From Gemmatimonadota bacterium (GTDB lineage Bacteria; Gemmatimonadota; Gemmatimonadetes; Longimicrobiales; Gaopeijiaceae), in the NCBI GenBank assembly GCA_028874905.1, contig JAPPGZ010000082.1:1-64000 (forward strand): a stretch of 64,000 bases of DNA. Direction: 5' to 3'. This document shows, in pieces, positions 18,408-28,394 of this stretch. A program made the translations under genes and the position numbers. The notes beneath the pieces were generated by a model. The model was not told where the DNA came from. It saw only the letters and a program-made list of their open reading frames with translations, and did not search any database. Within the stretch, counting starts at the first letter, position 1, and each line of letters starts with the position of its first letter.

Positions 18408-20522
18408 CTACGACTCCGCCTTCACCTCGCTTCGGCGTCGGCCTCGGACGCCTCCCCACGCTTCTTTGATCCTGTTCCGCGACAGCCCGTTGGCCAGCAC
18501 CGTCTCGGAGACCATCAGCAGGAATGCGGCGGCAAGCAAGTAGCGCCAGAACGACTGCCGCCTTTCGTAGTCTTCCTCCTGTACCTCCAAGATGGCCTCC
18601 GCGTCATCCGTAGCCAACTCGGAAGCGGTGCCGCCACCCACCGCCGACTGGAACTCCTCCACGTCGATCTTCGCCAGATCCGATTCGTTGACGTCGACAT
18701 TCGCCGCCAGCGCCAGCGGGTGGTCGGGACGCTGCCCCGGTGGGCGGATCTCCCAGATCCCGCGCTTTTCCAACCGCAGCAGCGAGGTCACCGGATCCAC
18801 CGCCACGGCCCCGCCGTCCGGCTCCATCGCTGCCGCCCCTGGCGGAATCTCCACCGATCCCGCCGCCTCGGCCACCGTAGCGAGGTTCACGGTCGAACCG
18901 GCGACATGCCAGGGCGGAGCCTCGCCTCGCCCGCCCAGGTATCTGGTGACCCGGTGCACGAACGGAAGGTACACGGGCTGTAGCGGCAGGTTGTTCCAGA
19001 AGCGATCGAGGCCCGTCGCCCACACGAGCACGCGGCCCCTTCCACGACGGCCCTCCACCAGGGCGGCCGTGCCATCCGCGAAGCGTGCGAGCACCTGGCC
19101 GTCACCGACCGCCAGGGCGCGGGTCCGGTAAAAGGAGGCCTGGGAAAAGTCCCCGGACCGGGGCCCTCGAAACGCCTCGAACACGGCATGATCGTAGTCC
19201 ACGAAGCCGAGGCGGCGTTCGCCCGCGGCGTCCGACACCGCACCGACCGTGGCTGGGAGGAAGTCGGCGTGCACGGCGGGCACGGTGCTGCGCTCGCCAA
19301 GGACCATTAGCAGTCCTCCGCCGTCCTCCACGAAGGTGCGCAACCGGTTGCCCGCGTCTCCGCCGGGAAACGGACCCGCGTTCAGGACGACCACGTCGGC
19401 CGCGTCGAGTTGTGCGGCGCCTGGGCTGCCGGTCAGCACGGTCGTCGTGAAGCCGGCATCTTCGGCAATACCCAGCGCACCGCGCAGGTACAGGTTGGAC
19501 TCCCCCGTGCCCAGGGGGTCGACGACGAGCACCGCGAGATCACCGCCGGGCGAGGCCACGAAGCTCAGTGTGTTATCCGCAGGGAGCCCCACGTCCGCGG
19601 GCTCGGAGATGCGCACCTGTCCCCGGGTGAAACCGTCGGTCAGCGTGAACGGATCGAAGCGAATCGGGGCCGAACCGCCGCCGGGTACGACCGCAGTGGC
19701 CGTGGCGACTTCGCTCTCGTCGATGGACAGCGATACGTCGGTCGTGGCTTCCTCCGTACCCGAGTTGACGAGGCGTGCCTCGACGGTCATGCGCTCGCGT
19801 CCACCCTCGGACCGACGCCGCAGCGCCAGGTCGGTGAGCACCAGATTCGCGGCGTCCGCTTCGCCGATCACGACCGGCTCGACCGTGACCGCGCCCTGGA
19901 ACGTGGCGTCCGGATCGGGCTGCCACCCGGTGCGCTGGAAGTCGCTGATCACGACCACGCGGTGACGTGACAGCGTGGAGGCCGCGAGGGTCGTCGCCGC
20001 CAGCTTCACGGCGGGCGCGATGCGCGTGGCGAGTGAGCCGGGCCGAAGCGTGTCCAGGGTGGCAAGGAGGCGCGCCGGGTCGCTCACGGAGCGGTGCAGA
20101 AGCACCGGTGTCTCGGCGAAGGCGATAAGCGACGCGCGGTCCTGGGGCCTGAGCGACCCGGCAACGGACCTCGCGTGCCGGATCGCTTCATCCCAGCTGT
20201 CGGCCAGTTCCATCGAGTAGGAGAAGTCGAGCAGGATCACCACTTCTTCCGGGCCCGGCCCACCGATGGATGCGAGGCTTCCGCCCCGCACGAACGGGCG
20301 CGCGAATGCGGCGACCAGCACGGTGAGCGCGGCCAGGCGGATCATGAGTAGGAGCCAGTTCCGAATGCGCCGTCGCGCGGTCTCCTCGAACGGAATCCGT
20401 TCCAGGAACATCAGCGAGGGGAAGCGGATCGGCTTGCCGCGTTCCTGGCGCGTGAGGTGGATCAGTACCGGGATGGCCAGTCCGGCCAGCGCGACCAGGA
20501 AGAGGGGTGTGAGGAATCCCAC
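18408..20522 (-). CDS. BatA-like von Willebrand factor A membrane protein
   Basis: 704 residues. The N terminus is a BatA domain with a membrane segment (about 5-22), the basic stretch KPIRFPSLMFLERI, a second segment (about 56-76), then a vWA domain whose MIDAS motif DFSYS is complete at 99-103. A glutamine-amidotransferase-like region follows, and a last membrane helix lies near 665-690. GTG at 20522 is 6 bp after the DUF58 stop. BatA-type proteins of MoxR loci are linked to envelope stress tolerance in Bacteroidota and others. Here it lies between DUF58 and the DUF4175-like gene, so it probably forms the membrane core of that assembly. Confidence 0.85.
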   Translation of the reverse strand: MGFLTPLFLVALAGLAIPVLIHLTRQERGKPIRFPSLMFLERIPFEETARRRIRNWLLLMIRLAALTVLVAAFARPFVRGGSLASIGGPGPEEVVILLDFSYSMELADSWDEAIRHARSVAGSLRPQDRASLIAFAETPVLLHRSVSDPARLLATLDTLRPGSLATRIAPAVKLAATTLAASTLSRHRVVVISDFQRTGWQPDPDATFQGAVTVEPVVIGEADAANLVLTDLALRRRSEGGRERMTVEARLVNSGTEEATTDVSLSIDESEVATATAVVPGGGSAPIRFDPFTLTDGFTRGQVRISEPADVGLPADNTLSFVASPGGDLAVLVVDPLGTGESNLYLRGALGIAEDAGFTTTVLTGSPGAAQLDAADVVVLNAGPFPGGDAGNRLRTFVEDGGGLLMVLGERSTVPAVHADFLPATVGAVSDAAGERRLGFVDYDHAVFEAFRGPRSGDFSQASFYRTRALAVGDGQVLARFADGTAALVEGRRGRGRVLVWATGLDRFWNNLPLQPVYLPFVHRVTRYLGGRGEAPPWHVAGSTVNLATVAEAAGSVEIPPGAAAMEPDGGAVAVDPVTSLLRLEKRGIWEIRPPGQRPDHPLALAANVDVNESDLAKIDVEEFQSAVGGGTASELATDDAEAILEVQEEDYERRQSFWRYLLAAAFLLMVSETVLANGLSRNRIKEAWGGVRGRRRSEVKAES

Positions 20523-20528
20523 GGGTAG

Positions 20529-21437
20529 CTAGCGGACCCTGGCCGACTTCTGCCGAAACGTGAGGTACGCGTAGAGCGCCTCGTCCAGGGGCTTTCCCGA
20601 GTTGAGCAGGACGTAGTCCACCCCATGTCGCCCAAAGCCCTTGCCCAGTTCGTCGATGTGCGTGCGCACGTGGCCGCGATAGGCTTCGACGTACTTCTCG
20701 GGCACGACCTGGAGAACTTCGCGCGTCTCGAGGTCCTGGAAATTGGAGGCGTGCGCAAAGGGGAAATCGATCTCCGCCGGATCGAGCACGTGGAACGCCA
20801 CCACGTCGTGCCCCTGGGCCTGGAAGAAGCCAAGGGCTGCCGCGATCTCGTCGGGGTCGGCGTAGAAATCCGAAACCACGACCAGAATGCCGCGCCGCCG
20901 AAAGGTGTTTGCGACCCGTGCCAGCGGCTTGTCCCAGCTCCCCTCCCGCTCCGCCTGCACCCGCGCCACGGCGTAGAGGACCTTGTCCAGGTGTGCCGCG
21001 GAGGGCCGGACATGCTCCACCACGTCGTCGTCGAACGCGTACAGTCCCACACGGTCCTTCTGCCCCGCCGAAAAGTACGCGAGGCTTGCGGTCAGGAAGC
21101 GTCCGTAGTCCAGCTTGCTCGTTTCGGCGGAGCCGTATCCCATCGAGGCCGAGACATCGAGCAAAAAACCCACGTCGGCGTTCGTCTCCGCCTCGAACTG
21201 CTTGATGTAGAACCGGTCGGTGCGTGCATAGAGCCGCCAGTCGATCCGCCGGATGTCGTCCCCCGGCATGTACGGCCGATGCTCCGCGAAGTCCATGCTC
21301 ACGCCCAGGTACGGCGAGCGGTGGATCCCCTGCAGAAACCCGTCCACGACGGTGCGTGCGAGCAGCTCCAGGTTGTCGATTCTCGCCAGGACCGTGGGGT
21401 CCAGGAAGGAGGCCCTGGACGCGGGCGAGGCGGTCAC
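20529..21437 (-). CDS. DUF58 domain protein
   Basis: 302 residues with the DUF58 hallmarks: YLGVSMDFAEHRPYMPGDDIRRIDWRLYART (split here as the GDDIRRIDWRLYA core near 59-71) and a vWA-like motif FLLDVSASMG (DVSAS at 94-98). It is cytosolic, with no membrane helix, which suits the short DUF58 class paired with MoxR. GTG at 21437 gives the full domain. MoxR ATPases and DUF58 proteins are almost always adjacent; the gene lies 81 bp downstream of moxR and 6 bp before the BatA-like gene. Confidence 0.92.
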   Translation of the reverse strand: MTASPASRASFLDPTVLARIDNLELLARTVVDGFLQGIHRSPYLGVSMDFAEHRPYMPGDDIRRIDWRLYARTDRFYIKQFEAETNADVGFLLDVSASMGYGSAETSKLDYGRFLTASLAYFSAGQKDRVGLYAFDDDVVEHVRPSAAHLDKVLYAVARVQAEREGSWDKPLARVANTFRRRGILVVVSDFYADPDEIAAALGFFQAQGHDVVAFHVLDPAEIDFPFAHASNFQDLETREVLQVVPEKYVEAYRGHVRTHIDELGKGFGRHGVDYVLLNSGKPLDEALYAYLTFRQKSARVR

Positions 21438-21518
21438 GGTGAGCCGGGCGCCGCCGACGCCGGGTGCGGCGCAGACGCCGGGGGCACGATGCCGGCCGGA
21501 CGGGTCACACGGCGCTCC

Positions 21519-22547
<1,029 letters not shown>

Positions 22548-22607
22548 GGGCAGCGGATGGTATGGGTGGGATCGGTCGCGGCTCGCCGGCCGTGCTCGGC
22601 GGACGGG

Positions 22608-22623
22608 CGCGCCCTTTGGCGCG
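22608..22623. terminator. Short GC hairpin between the DUF4159 gene and moxR
   Basis: CGCGCC-CTTT-GGCGCG forms a perfect 6-bp stem with a 4-base loop. It lies in the 148-bp gap downstream of the DUF4159 stop and upstream of moxR. There is no U-tract on either strand, so it may be an attenuator, a processing site or chance. The rest of the gap shows no gene. Confidence 0.25.
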
Positions 22624-22695
22624 GTGCCGTGGCGAACAAACGTAATCTGTGGAGCAGTGACCGGACAGCCGGGGTGGGGTACGGCATCACGACGA

Positions 22696-23526
22696 CTACC
22701 GGTTCATCGCATAGATCACATAGTTGACACCGAACTTGTACGCTTCGTTAGACAGGTCGATGGGGTAGTAGCCCATGTCGGAGTACTCCCAGTAGTCCCC
22801 GATGTCATTGTTGAAGTTGGCGATGACCATGAGGCGTCCGTGCGGGTCGTCGCCCTCGTGCAGCCCGAGAAACTGCGGGCGATACTGCCGAAAAGTGGGC
22901 GGGGGCAGGTCCAGCGTCTCGATCTGGAAGAACGCGTTGAAGATCGGCTCCTCCAGCGCCAGCGGCCGGAAACGGTGGTCGGGCAGCATCACGCGGAAGA
23001 TCGCCTCGACGTTCTGCCACTCCTGGATGCCGCGGAAGTCGTCGAGGATCAGGAAGCCGCCCTTCTGCAGGTAGGCGGTCAGGTTGTCGACCTCGGCCTG
23101 CGAAGGTGACCACTCTCCCGGCTCGGAGACGTACGCGATCGGGTAGCGGTGCAGTTCGGGGTTGTCGGCGTCGATCACGTTGGTGCCCTCGGTATTCGGG
23201 CCCAGCAGGGTCACCTCGTCCAGGATCTTGATGAAGTTGTCGTCGGCGTACGGATAGTCGTGAGCCCACCCCGGTCCGCCGCCGCGCCCGAATCCGCGCC
23301 CGAAACCCCTGCCCCGAAAGCTGTTGAAGCGCACCCGCACGAACGTGTAGCTGCCGTCGTAGGGGACATTGAGAAAGTCCTGGAGAGAGGAGGAGAGCGA
23401 TGGTCCCGGCGCGGCCACTACCGTCGCGCCCTGCGGCGGCCGGATGGCCGCGGCGGCGAGGGAAAGGGTCAGCAGGGTGGCCGCGGCCACCATTGTCACA
23501 CCCATCGCGCGGTTCTCGCGGCTCAT
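22696..23526 (-). CDS. DUF4159 domain protein, copy 1
   Basis: 276 residues: a signal or anchor segment (about 9-28), a Gly/Arg/Phe-rich stretch (RGRGFGRGFGRGGG), and the DUF4159 core with YPIAYVSEPGEW, GGFLILDDFRG and the C-terminal NFNNDIGDYWEY and YVIYAMNR. DUF4159 has a class-I glutamine-amidotransferase-like fold without a known reaction and is usually next to MoxR or vWA genes. ATG at 23526 overlaps the stop of the TPR-peptidase gene (ATGA). It is clearly a paralogue of the protein at 30728-31618: both share GRLMVI, the N(F/W)N motif and a final YAM. Confidence 0.88.
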   Translation of the reverse strand: MSRENRAMGVTMVAAATLLTLSLAAAAIRPPQGATVVAAPGPSLSSSLQDFLNVPYDGSYTFVRVRFNSFRGRGFGRGFGRGGGPGWAHDYPYADDNFIKILDEVTLLGPNTEGTNVIDADNPELHRYPIAYVSEPGEWSPSQAEVDNLTAYLQKGGFLILDDFRGIQEWQNVEAIFRVMLPDHRFRPLALEEPIFNAFFQIETLDLPPPTFRQYRPQFLGLHEGDDPHGRLMVIANFNNDIGDYWEYSDMGYYPIDLSNEAYKFGVNYVIYAMNR

Positions 23527-26297
23527 CGCCCGGGCCTCCCGCGGCGCAGCTCCAGAAGCAGATCGAGCGCCTCCTCGTAGTTGGGCGCGATCTCGAGCGC
23601 CGCGAGCACAGCGCTGCGGGCTCCGGCGGCGTCGCCGCTCCGGTGCAGCACGCGGGCCAATCGGAAGTGCGCCGACGCCACGTCGACGGGATCCAGCGCG
23701 ACGACTGCCCGGCGCTCCGCGACCGCGCCCTCGAGGTCGCCGATCCTCTCCAGGAGCGCGGCCAGGCGCTCATGGTCCTCGATCTCGTACGGGTGGATGT
23801 GGGGCAGCTCCCGCAGGACCTCGGCGGCGGCTTCCGCGTCGCCCCCGGCGTCCGTCGTGCCGCGTGCCGAGTCTCCCGTGCCCTCCGAGTCCCCCGTGCC
23901 CCCGGAATCCCCCGCGAGCAAACCCCCGAGCGCGAGCCGCGCGTCGTAGTGGCTCTCGTTCAGCGCGATGAGGGCCCTGTAGTGCGCGATGGCGGCGTCC
24001 GCGTCACCCTGTTCCTCGCGGATGCGCCCCAGGAACCAGTGCGCGCCGTCGGGGCCGCCGTACCGGGGGAACAGTTCGAGTGCGGCCTCGAAGTGCTCCG
24101 CCGCATCGGCGCGACGGCCTTCCCGGAAGAGGGCCTGCCCGAGGGCCATACGGGGCACGAAGCGGCGCGGACCCTGCGCCACCGCGGCCTCGAGGGTGGC
24201 GATGTCCGGGACCGCGAGCGGGTTGGCCGGCGCGATCATCTGGCTGCCATCGCCCTCATCGCCGCCAACCGAGGCCATCGCCGCCGAGAAGCGCTCCTGC
24301 AGGAAGTCCTCGAAGTCGGCGTCAAAGTCCTCCAGGCGCACGCCCAGCGCGCGTTCGAACGCCTCCTCGTTGCTTGCGCCGTTCCGGTATGCCCGCAGCA
24401 TGTCCACGATGGCCGGGAAACCTTGCCGCTCCTCGATCAGCTCGAACACCAGCGACGACTGGTAGTAGCTGTCGCCCACCTCACCGGGGTGGCGCGGGCT
24501 CGAGAACCCCCTGTCCAGCTCGCTGACGGGACGCAACTCGCCCGATGCCAGCGAACGGACAAAGCTCACGCCCGCCTGATGACCCCAGCCTTGACCGTCG
24601 CGGTCGGCCTTGCGTTGCTCGTGAACCGCCAGCCCCTCCGAGAACCAGCGGGGCACCTCGCTGTCGGACACGGCGATGTGGAAGGAGTGCGCGATCTCGT
24701 GCCACAGCGTCGAGGCCCAGTTGAAGTCCCCCCGCGTTCGCGCGGCCGGCGAGTCGATGGCGAGCGCGGGCCCGAAGCTCACACCGAGTGCCCCGATCCC
24801 GACCAGTCCGACCGTCCGCACTGAGAAGTCGGCGTGTCGCGGGTAGACCTCGACGCGGATGGGCTCTTCGGGAGCGTAGCCGTACCGTTCCGACATCTCG
24901 GCGTACGCGCGTTCCGCCACCGCCTCCATGTACGGCGCGAGCAGAGCGGCCTCGGATTCGTGCAGGACGAGGCGGAAGTGCGGCGTCTCGACGATGCGGT
25001 ACTCGGGGAAGGTGTCCAGGAGGTCCAGCGTGTTCTTGAACCACAGGTTGAAGGGGTCGCCGGCGAACGCCCGCTCCAGGTTCGTCCGCCCCTCGTCGAC
25101 CCTGCCCAGGCGGACCTGGTTGAGTCCCATGAGCCCCCACCCGGTCCAGCTGGCGGGATCGGCGTCGGTGGCCTGGCGGGCGAAGTCCAGCGCGTCTTCG
25201 TACTTGCGGTGGTCGGCGGAGAGTTCGGAGAGAACGACAAGCGGCGCTGTGGGTGTATCGGTCAACGCCCGGATGCGGTCCATCACGGTGCGCAGTCCCG
25301 CGTTGTCGTGCGCGAGGTGCAGGATCGCGGCCTTCGTACCCAGCGCTTGCAGGTGCGCCGGGTTCACGTCGAGCACCCGGTCGACCTGCTCCAACGCCTG
25401 ATCCCGGCTTCCACCCAGCAGGCGAATGCGGGACAGGAGAATGCGCGCTTCTGACAGATCCGGGTTCGTTTCGAGCGCGGCCTCCAGCGCGGCAGCGGGG
25501 TTGCCGGCGCCTTCCAGCCTTGCCACGCGGGCCAGTCCGAGAAGCGCGCGCGGGTGTGCGGGATGTTCGGAAAGCACCTCCTGGAAGGCCTCGGCGGCCT
25601 GTCTTGCATCGTAGCGCTCCAGGAAGAGTTCGCCGATGGTGAGCTTCGCCTCGTGGTCGAGCGGGCCCGCTGCGATGGCTGCGTCCAGGGCGCGCAGGGC
25701 GTCATGGGCGTACTCGTAGTTCCAGCGCGAGAGATGGACCAACGCGCGCCCAACCGCCGTGAGCTCGGCCGCGGTGAGGCTGGCGGCGCTGTTGTAGTAG
25801 TCGATGAAGCCGTCGAAGATCGCGCGCGCGCGCTCACGGTCGCCATAGTCGTATTCGAGGATGCCGAGTTCAACGCGGGCGAGGGCGCCGGACTCGCCGG
25901 GCACGCGGGCACCGGTCTCGAGTGCGGTGCGGGCGTCGGGAATTCGGCCGAGGTCCAGCAGGGCGCTGCCGAGGAGCGCATGTGCGTCGGCAACTTCCCG
26001 TTCCACGCCCTGTTCGGCGGCCCGGACAGCGCCCTCGTAGTCGCCGGTCTCGCGGAGCGCGGTCACCCAGCCGACCAGCGCGGGGCCATCGCCAGCGAGC
26101 GCGTCGGTGCGGAGTGCACGCACGGCTTCGTCGTACCGACCCGCACGGAGGGCGGAGAGGCCGACGGCTTCCTGGGCGGCAACCGATGTCGCGCCTGTGC
26201 CCGGGCAGAGCAGGGCGAACAACACGATCGGCACCCGTGGCACGATCGGCATCAACCGGGAGAAGCGCGCCCGGTCCGGAGTCGGCGCATGGGTCAT
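23523..26297 (-). CDS. TPR-repeat protein with peptidase-MA-like (gluzincin) domain
   Basis: About 924 residues. A signal-like hydrophobic segment (LFALLCPG region) is followed by TPR-type helical repeats to about 410, then a metallopeptidase domain with HEIAHSFH near 533 and the downstream Glu in WFSEGLAVHEQ, the arrangement of peptidase MA enzymes. More TPRs follow to the end, with a short low-complexity insert (GDSGGTGDSEGTGDS). ATG at 26297 is preferred over TTG at 26303; ATG at 26252 would place the signal closer to the N terminus. It is the first gene of the minus-strand run and overlaps DUF4159 by 4 bp, so the protease and DUF4159 protein are probably made together. Confidence 0.85.
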   Translation of the reverse strand: MTHAPTPDRARFSRLMPIVPRVPIVLFALLCPGTGATSVAAQEAVGLSALRAGRYDEAVRALRTDALAGDGPALVGWVTALRETGDYEGAVRAAEQGVEREVADAHALLGSALLDLGRIPDARTALETGARVPGESGALARVELGILEYDYGDRERARAIFDGFIDYYNSAASLTAAELTAVGRALVHLSRWNYEYAHDALRALDAAIAAGPLDHEAKLTIGELFLERYDARQAAEAFQEVLSEHPAHPRALLGLARVARLEGAGNPAAALEAALETNPDLSEARILLSRIRLLGGSRDQALEQVDRVLDVNPAHLQALGTKAAILHLAHDNAGLRTVMDRIRALTDTPTAPLVVLSELSADHRKYEDALDFARQATDADPASWTGWGLMGLNQVRLGRVDEGRTNLERAFAGDPFNLWFKNTLDLLDTFPEYRIVETPHFRLVLHESEAALLAPYMEAVAERAYAEMSERYGYAPEEPIRVEVYPRHADFSVRTVGLVGIGALGVSFGPALAIDSPAARTRGDFNWASTLWHEIAHSFHIAVSDSEVPRWFSEGLAVHEQRKADRDGQGWGHQAGVSFVRSLASGELRPVSELDRGFSSPRHPGEVGDSYYQSSLVFELIEERQGFPAIVDMLRAYRNGASNEEAFERALGVRLEDFDADFEDFLQERFSAAMASVGGDEGDGSQMIAPANPLAVPDIATLEAAVAQGPRRFVPRMALGQALFREGRRADAAEHFEAALELFPRYGGPDGAHWFLGRIREEQGDADAAIAHYRALIALNESHYDARLALGGLLAGDSGGTGDSEGTGDSARGTTDAGGDAEAAAEVLRELPHIHPYEIEDHERLAALLERIGDLEGAVAERRAVVALDPVDVASAHFRLARVLHRSGDAAGARSAVLAALEIAPNYEEALDLLLELRRGRPGR

Positions 26298-26400
26298 GCC
26301 CAAAGTTGTAACGGTCGGCCCGTGGTTGCCAATGTGGGGACGCCTGGCGGTCGGTCGGCCCGTCGCACGGGGCTTGGTCAGCTTGTGGTCATCCGGCCTG

Positions 26401-26471
26401 CGTCTTGCGAATAGACGATCAAAGCTACAATCGTCTTGCGATATCTCGTTTGAGAGCGATATTGTCTTGCG
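26401..26471 (+). promoter_or_regulatory. Operator/promoter region of the VapBC-like pair: three GTCTTGCG repeats at 31-bp steps
   Basis: (C/T)GTCTTGCG occurs at 26401-26409 and 26432-26440, and TGTCTTGCG at 26463-26471, exactly 31 bp apart (about three helical turns). A perfect inverted repeat AGACGAT (26413-26419) and ATCGTCT (26430-26436) lies between the first two. TTGCGA (26436-26441) and GATATT (26458-26463), 16 bp apart, form a plausible -35/-10 pair overlapped by the repeats. This is the arrangement expected when antitoxin-toxin complexes bind cooperatively to repress their own promoter. Binding is inferred. Confidence 0.55.
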
Positions 26472-26497
26472 GCATCAATACCACCCGGAGGCTTACC

Positions 26498-26704
26498 ATG
26501 ACCGTCGTGACCATCTCGGCCCGGTACCAGGTCGTGATTCCCAAGGATGTGCGCGAGAAACTTGAACTGACGCCCGGCCAGAGAATGCAGGCGCTTCCGT
26601 TCAAGGGGCGAGTGGAGTTGATTCCCCTCGAGCCGATCGAGGCCGCGCGCGGGTTCGTGCGGGGCATCGACACCGACGTTCCGCGCGAAGGAGACCGCGT
26701 ATGA
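26498..26704 (+). CDS. vapB: AbrB/MazE-type antitoxin (VapB-like)
   Basis: 68 residues. The SpoVT/AbrB swapped-hairpin domain is clear: TVVTISARYQVVIPKDVREKL with LTPGQRMQ, followed by a short acidic tail that would wrap the toxin. ATG at 26498 follows GGAGG at 26487-26491 with 6-bp spacing; the longer frame from 26405 runs through the operator and is not used. Its stop overlaps the toxin start (ATGA at 26701-26704). It is a DNA-binding antitoxin that probably represses its own operon through the repeats upstream. Confidence 0.88.
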   Translation: MTVVTISARYQVVIPKDVREKLELTPGQRMQALPFKGRVELIPLEPIEAARGFVRGIDTDVPREGDRV

Positions 26705-27093
26705 ACGTCATCGATTCGTCCGCGTGGTTGGAGTACTTCGGGGACGGACCCAACGCCGGCGAGTTTGCCGATGCCGTTGCGGACACTGATCGGCTGATCG
26801 TACCGAGCATCACCCTATTCGAGGTCTTCAAGCGCATCCGGCTCCAGCGGGATCTCGCCGCCGCGCTCTACGCCGTCGCGCAGATGCAGCACGGGCAAGT
26901 TGTGGATCTCGACGCGAACCTGGCCGTTGCCGCCGCCGAACTGAGCGCGGCAACCGGGTTGCCGATGGCGGATAGCATTATCTTGGCGACCGCGCGCGCC
27001 GAGGACGCGACGCTTTGGACCCAGGACGCCGACTTCGAGGGGATGGACGGCGTGGAGTACCGAGTGGCTGGCGGGAAGAACCGTTGTCGGTGA
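26701..27093 (+). CDS. vapC: PIN-domain ribonuclease toxin (VapC-like)
   Basis: 130 residues with all PIN-domain acidic residues: Asp5 in VIDSSAWLEYF, Glu41 in LFEVFKR, Asp91 in MADSIILATA and Asp109/111 in TQDADF. VapC toxins are Mg-dependent RNases cutting tRNA or rRNA, held in check by VapB. Coupled start with the antitoxin (ATGA). Its stop overlaps the start of a small membrane ORF (GTGA). The pair is the only plus-strand unit between two minus-strand clusters, which fits a mobile or inserted module, although no boundaries are seen. Confidence 0.92.
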   Translation: MNVIDSSAWLEYFGDGPNAGEFADAVADTDRLIVPSITLFEVFKRIRLQRDLAAALYAVAQMQHGQVVDLDANLAVAAAELSAATGLPMADSIILATARAEDATLWTQDADFEGMDGVEYRVAGGKNRCR

Positions 27094-27269
27094 GAAGGCG
27101 GTGGCTCCCCGCTGGACCGCCCGGTCTCGACTGTGGACTCTTCGGGATCACCGTGGTGCCGGGCGGATTCACCATCGGGATTCTGTTCCTCGCTTCGGCG
27201 GGTGTGGCTCTGGTGGGGACTTGTGTCGCGGCCAGCCGGAGGCATCGCGAACGGCCTGGTGGCGGCTGA
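27090..27269 (+). CDS. Possible 59-aa single-pass membrane protein coupled to vapC
   Basis: GTG at 27090 overlaps the vapC stop (GTGA) and opens a 59-codon frame. It encodes a basic start (VRRRW), one hydrophobic segment of about 22 residues (TIGILFLASAGVALVGTCVAA) and a basic tail. No ribosome-binding site beyond the coupling is seen and no family is recognised. It could equally be a chance frame, but its length, charge pattern and overlap make it worth recording. Confidence 0.35.
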   Translation: MRRRWLPAGPPGLDCGLFGITVVPGGFTIGILFLASAGVALVGTCVAASRRHRERPGGG

Positions 27270-27272
27270 GCG

Positions 27273-28394
27273 TTACCCGCTCCCCTCCGCCGCCCTGATC
27301 TCCCGGTTCTTGAGCGCCAGTTCGACGAGCAGCGTCTCCAGTTCGTCCTCGTAGCGCTCGATCGGCAGTTGCGCCTTGACCCGGCGCAGCTCCGCGATCC
27401 GGGCCTCGATCGCCGCCTTTTCCTCGTACAGCGCCCTCAGTGCCGGGGGTACCACCGCTTCACCGGCCGGCCCTCCCGCCGACGCCAGGAACACCGTCCG
27501 CGCCAGCGCGCCGTCGCCGTCGAAGTCGTCCAGTTCGCGGCTTCCGTCACCGTCGCCGTTGTCGTCGAGCATCGCGTGCTCGGTGAGCAGCTGGTTGTCG
27601 CCCTCGTACTGGCGCTCGACCTCGCGCAGCGCATAGCCGAAGGCCTCGAACATCGAGATGCGCTCGTCCCTGTCCACATCGGCGCCCTCGTTCGCGAACG
27701 CGTCGACGAAATGGAGTCCGAAGCGGGTCAGGTTGCGTTCGCGGCCGCTGCGCGTGGCCGTGATGATCGTGCGGTTCGGTCCCGAGAGCGCCTCGATGAA
27801 TGGACCGGAGGCGCTGGCCGTGTTGACGAAGGTGATCCGCCGGTCGCCGAGGCCCGCCAGCATCGCGCTCCAGTCGTCCGGGGTCAGATCGGGTCCGGGG
27901 ATGTTGAAGCGCGCGGTCCCGTCCCGGAACGTCCCGTGTCCCGCCAGCAGGACGACGAGTTCGTCCCGTGGCGCCATTGACCCGCCCAGCTCTTCGAAAG
28001 CCGCGCGGATGTTCTCGCCGGTTGAGCGCGCGCGGATCCGCGTGGGGTCGAGTTCGGTCTTCTCGCCGAGGTACGTGATCCTCGCCGCGGGCACGCCGTG
28101 CTGCTCCGTTGCCGCGTCGGCGAAGCGGCTGAGCCAGCCGTGAAACGCCTCGGTGTATTCGGGATCGCCGCCGAGTCCCGAGATCAGGAGGATGTGGGTG
28201 TTTCGGGCACCCTGGGTGTTCCGGGCATCCTGGGTGCTCTGGGCGTGAAGGGTGGGGGGAAGCAGGGTGGCGAGGGCCTGGGCGGTGGCGATGAGGGCGG
28301 TGAGGGTCGCCGACCGTAATCGGCTCGCCACCGGGTGCGCCACTGCCCGCCGGGCGCCCGCCAACGGAGCAGGGCGGGCCGCGTCGCCCTTCAC
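27273..28394 (-). CDS. Caspase-like (clan CD) exported protein lacking the catalytic cysteine
   Basis: 373 residues. A signal-like segment (ATLTALIATAQALATLLPP) leads into a caspase/C13-type alpha/beta domain: HILLISGLGG (first strand), LVVLLAGHGTF (His about 153) and ITFVNTASASG, where clan CD enzymes usually carry a cysteine; here the residue is Ser about 194. A Ca-binding-like DDNGDGDGSRE and a C-terminal helical coil follow. GTG at 28394 overlaps the vWA gene stop (GTGA at 28391-28394); the 585-residue longer frame is antisense-like extension and is not used. It may be a pseudo-protease or a serine variant. Family assignment is by pattern only. Confidence 0.65.
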   Translation of the reverse strand: MKGDAARPAPLAGARRAVAHPVASRLRSATLTALIATAQALATLLPPTLHAQSTQDARNTQGARNTHILLISGLGGDPEYTEAFHGWLSRFADAATEQHGVPAARITYLGEKTELDPTRIRARSTGENIRAAFEELGGSMAPRDELVVLLAGHGTFRDGTARFNIPGPDLTPDDWSAMLAGLGDRRITFVNTASASGPFIEALSGPNRTIITATRSGRERNLTRFGLHFVDAFANEGADVDRDERISMFEAFGYALREVERQYEGDNQLLTEHAMLDDNGDGDGSRELDDFDGDGALARTVFLASAGGPAGEAVVPPALRALYEEKAAIEARIAELRRVKAQLPIERYEDELETLLVELALKNREIRAAEGSG

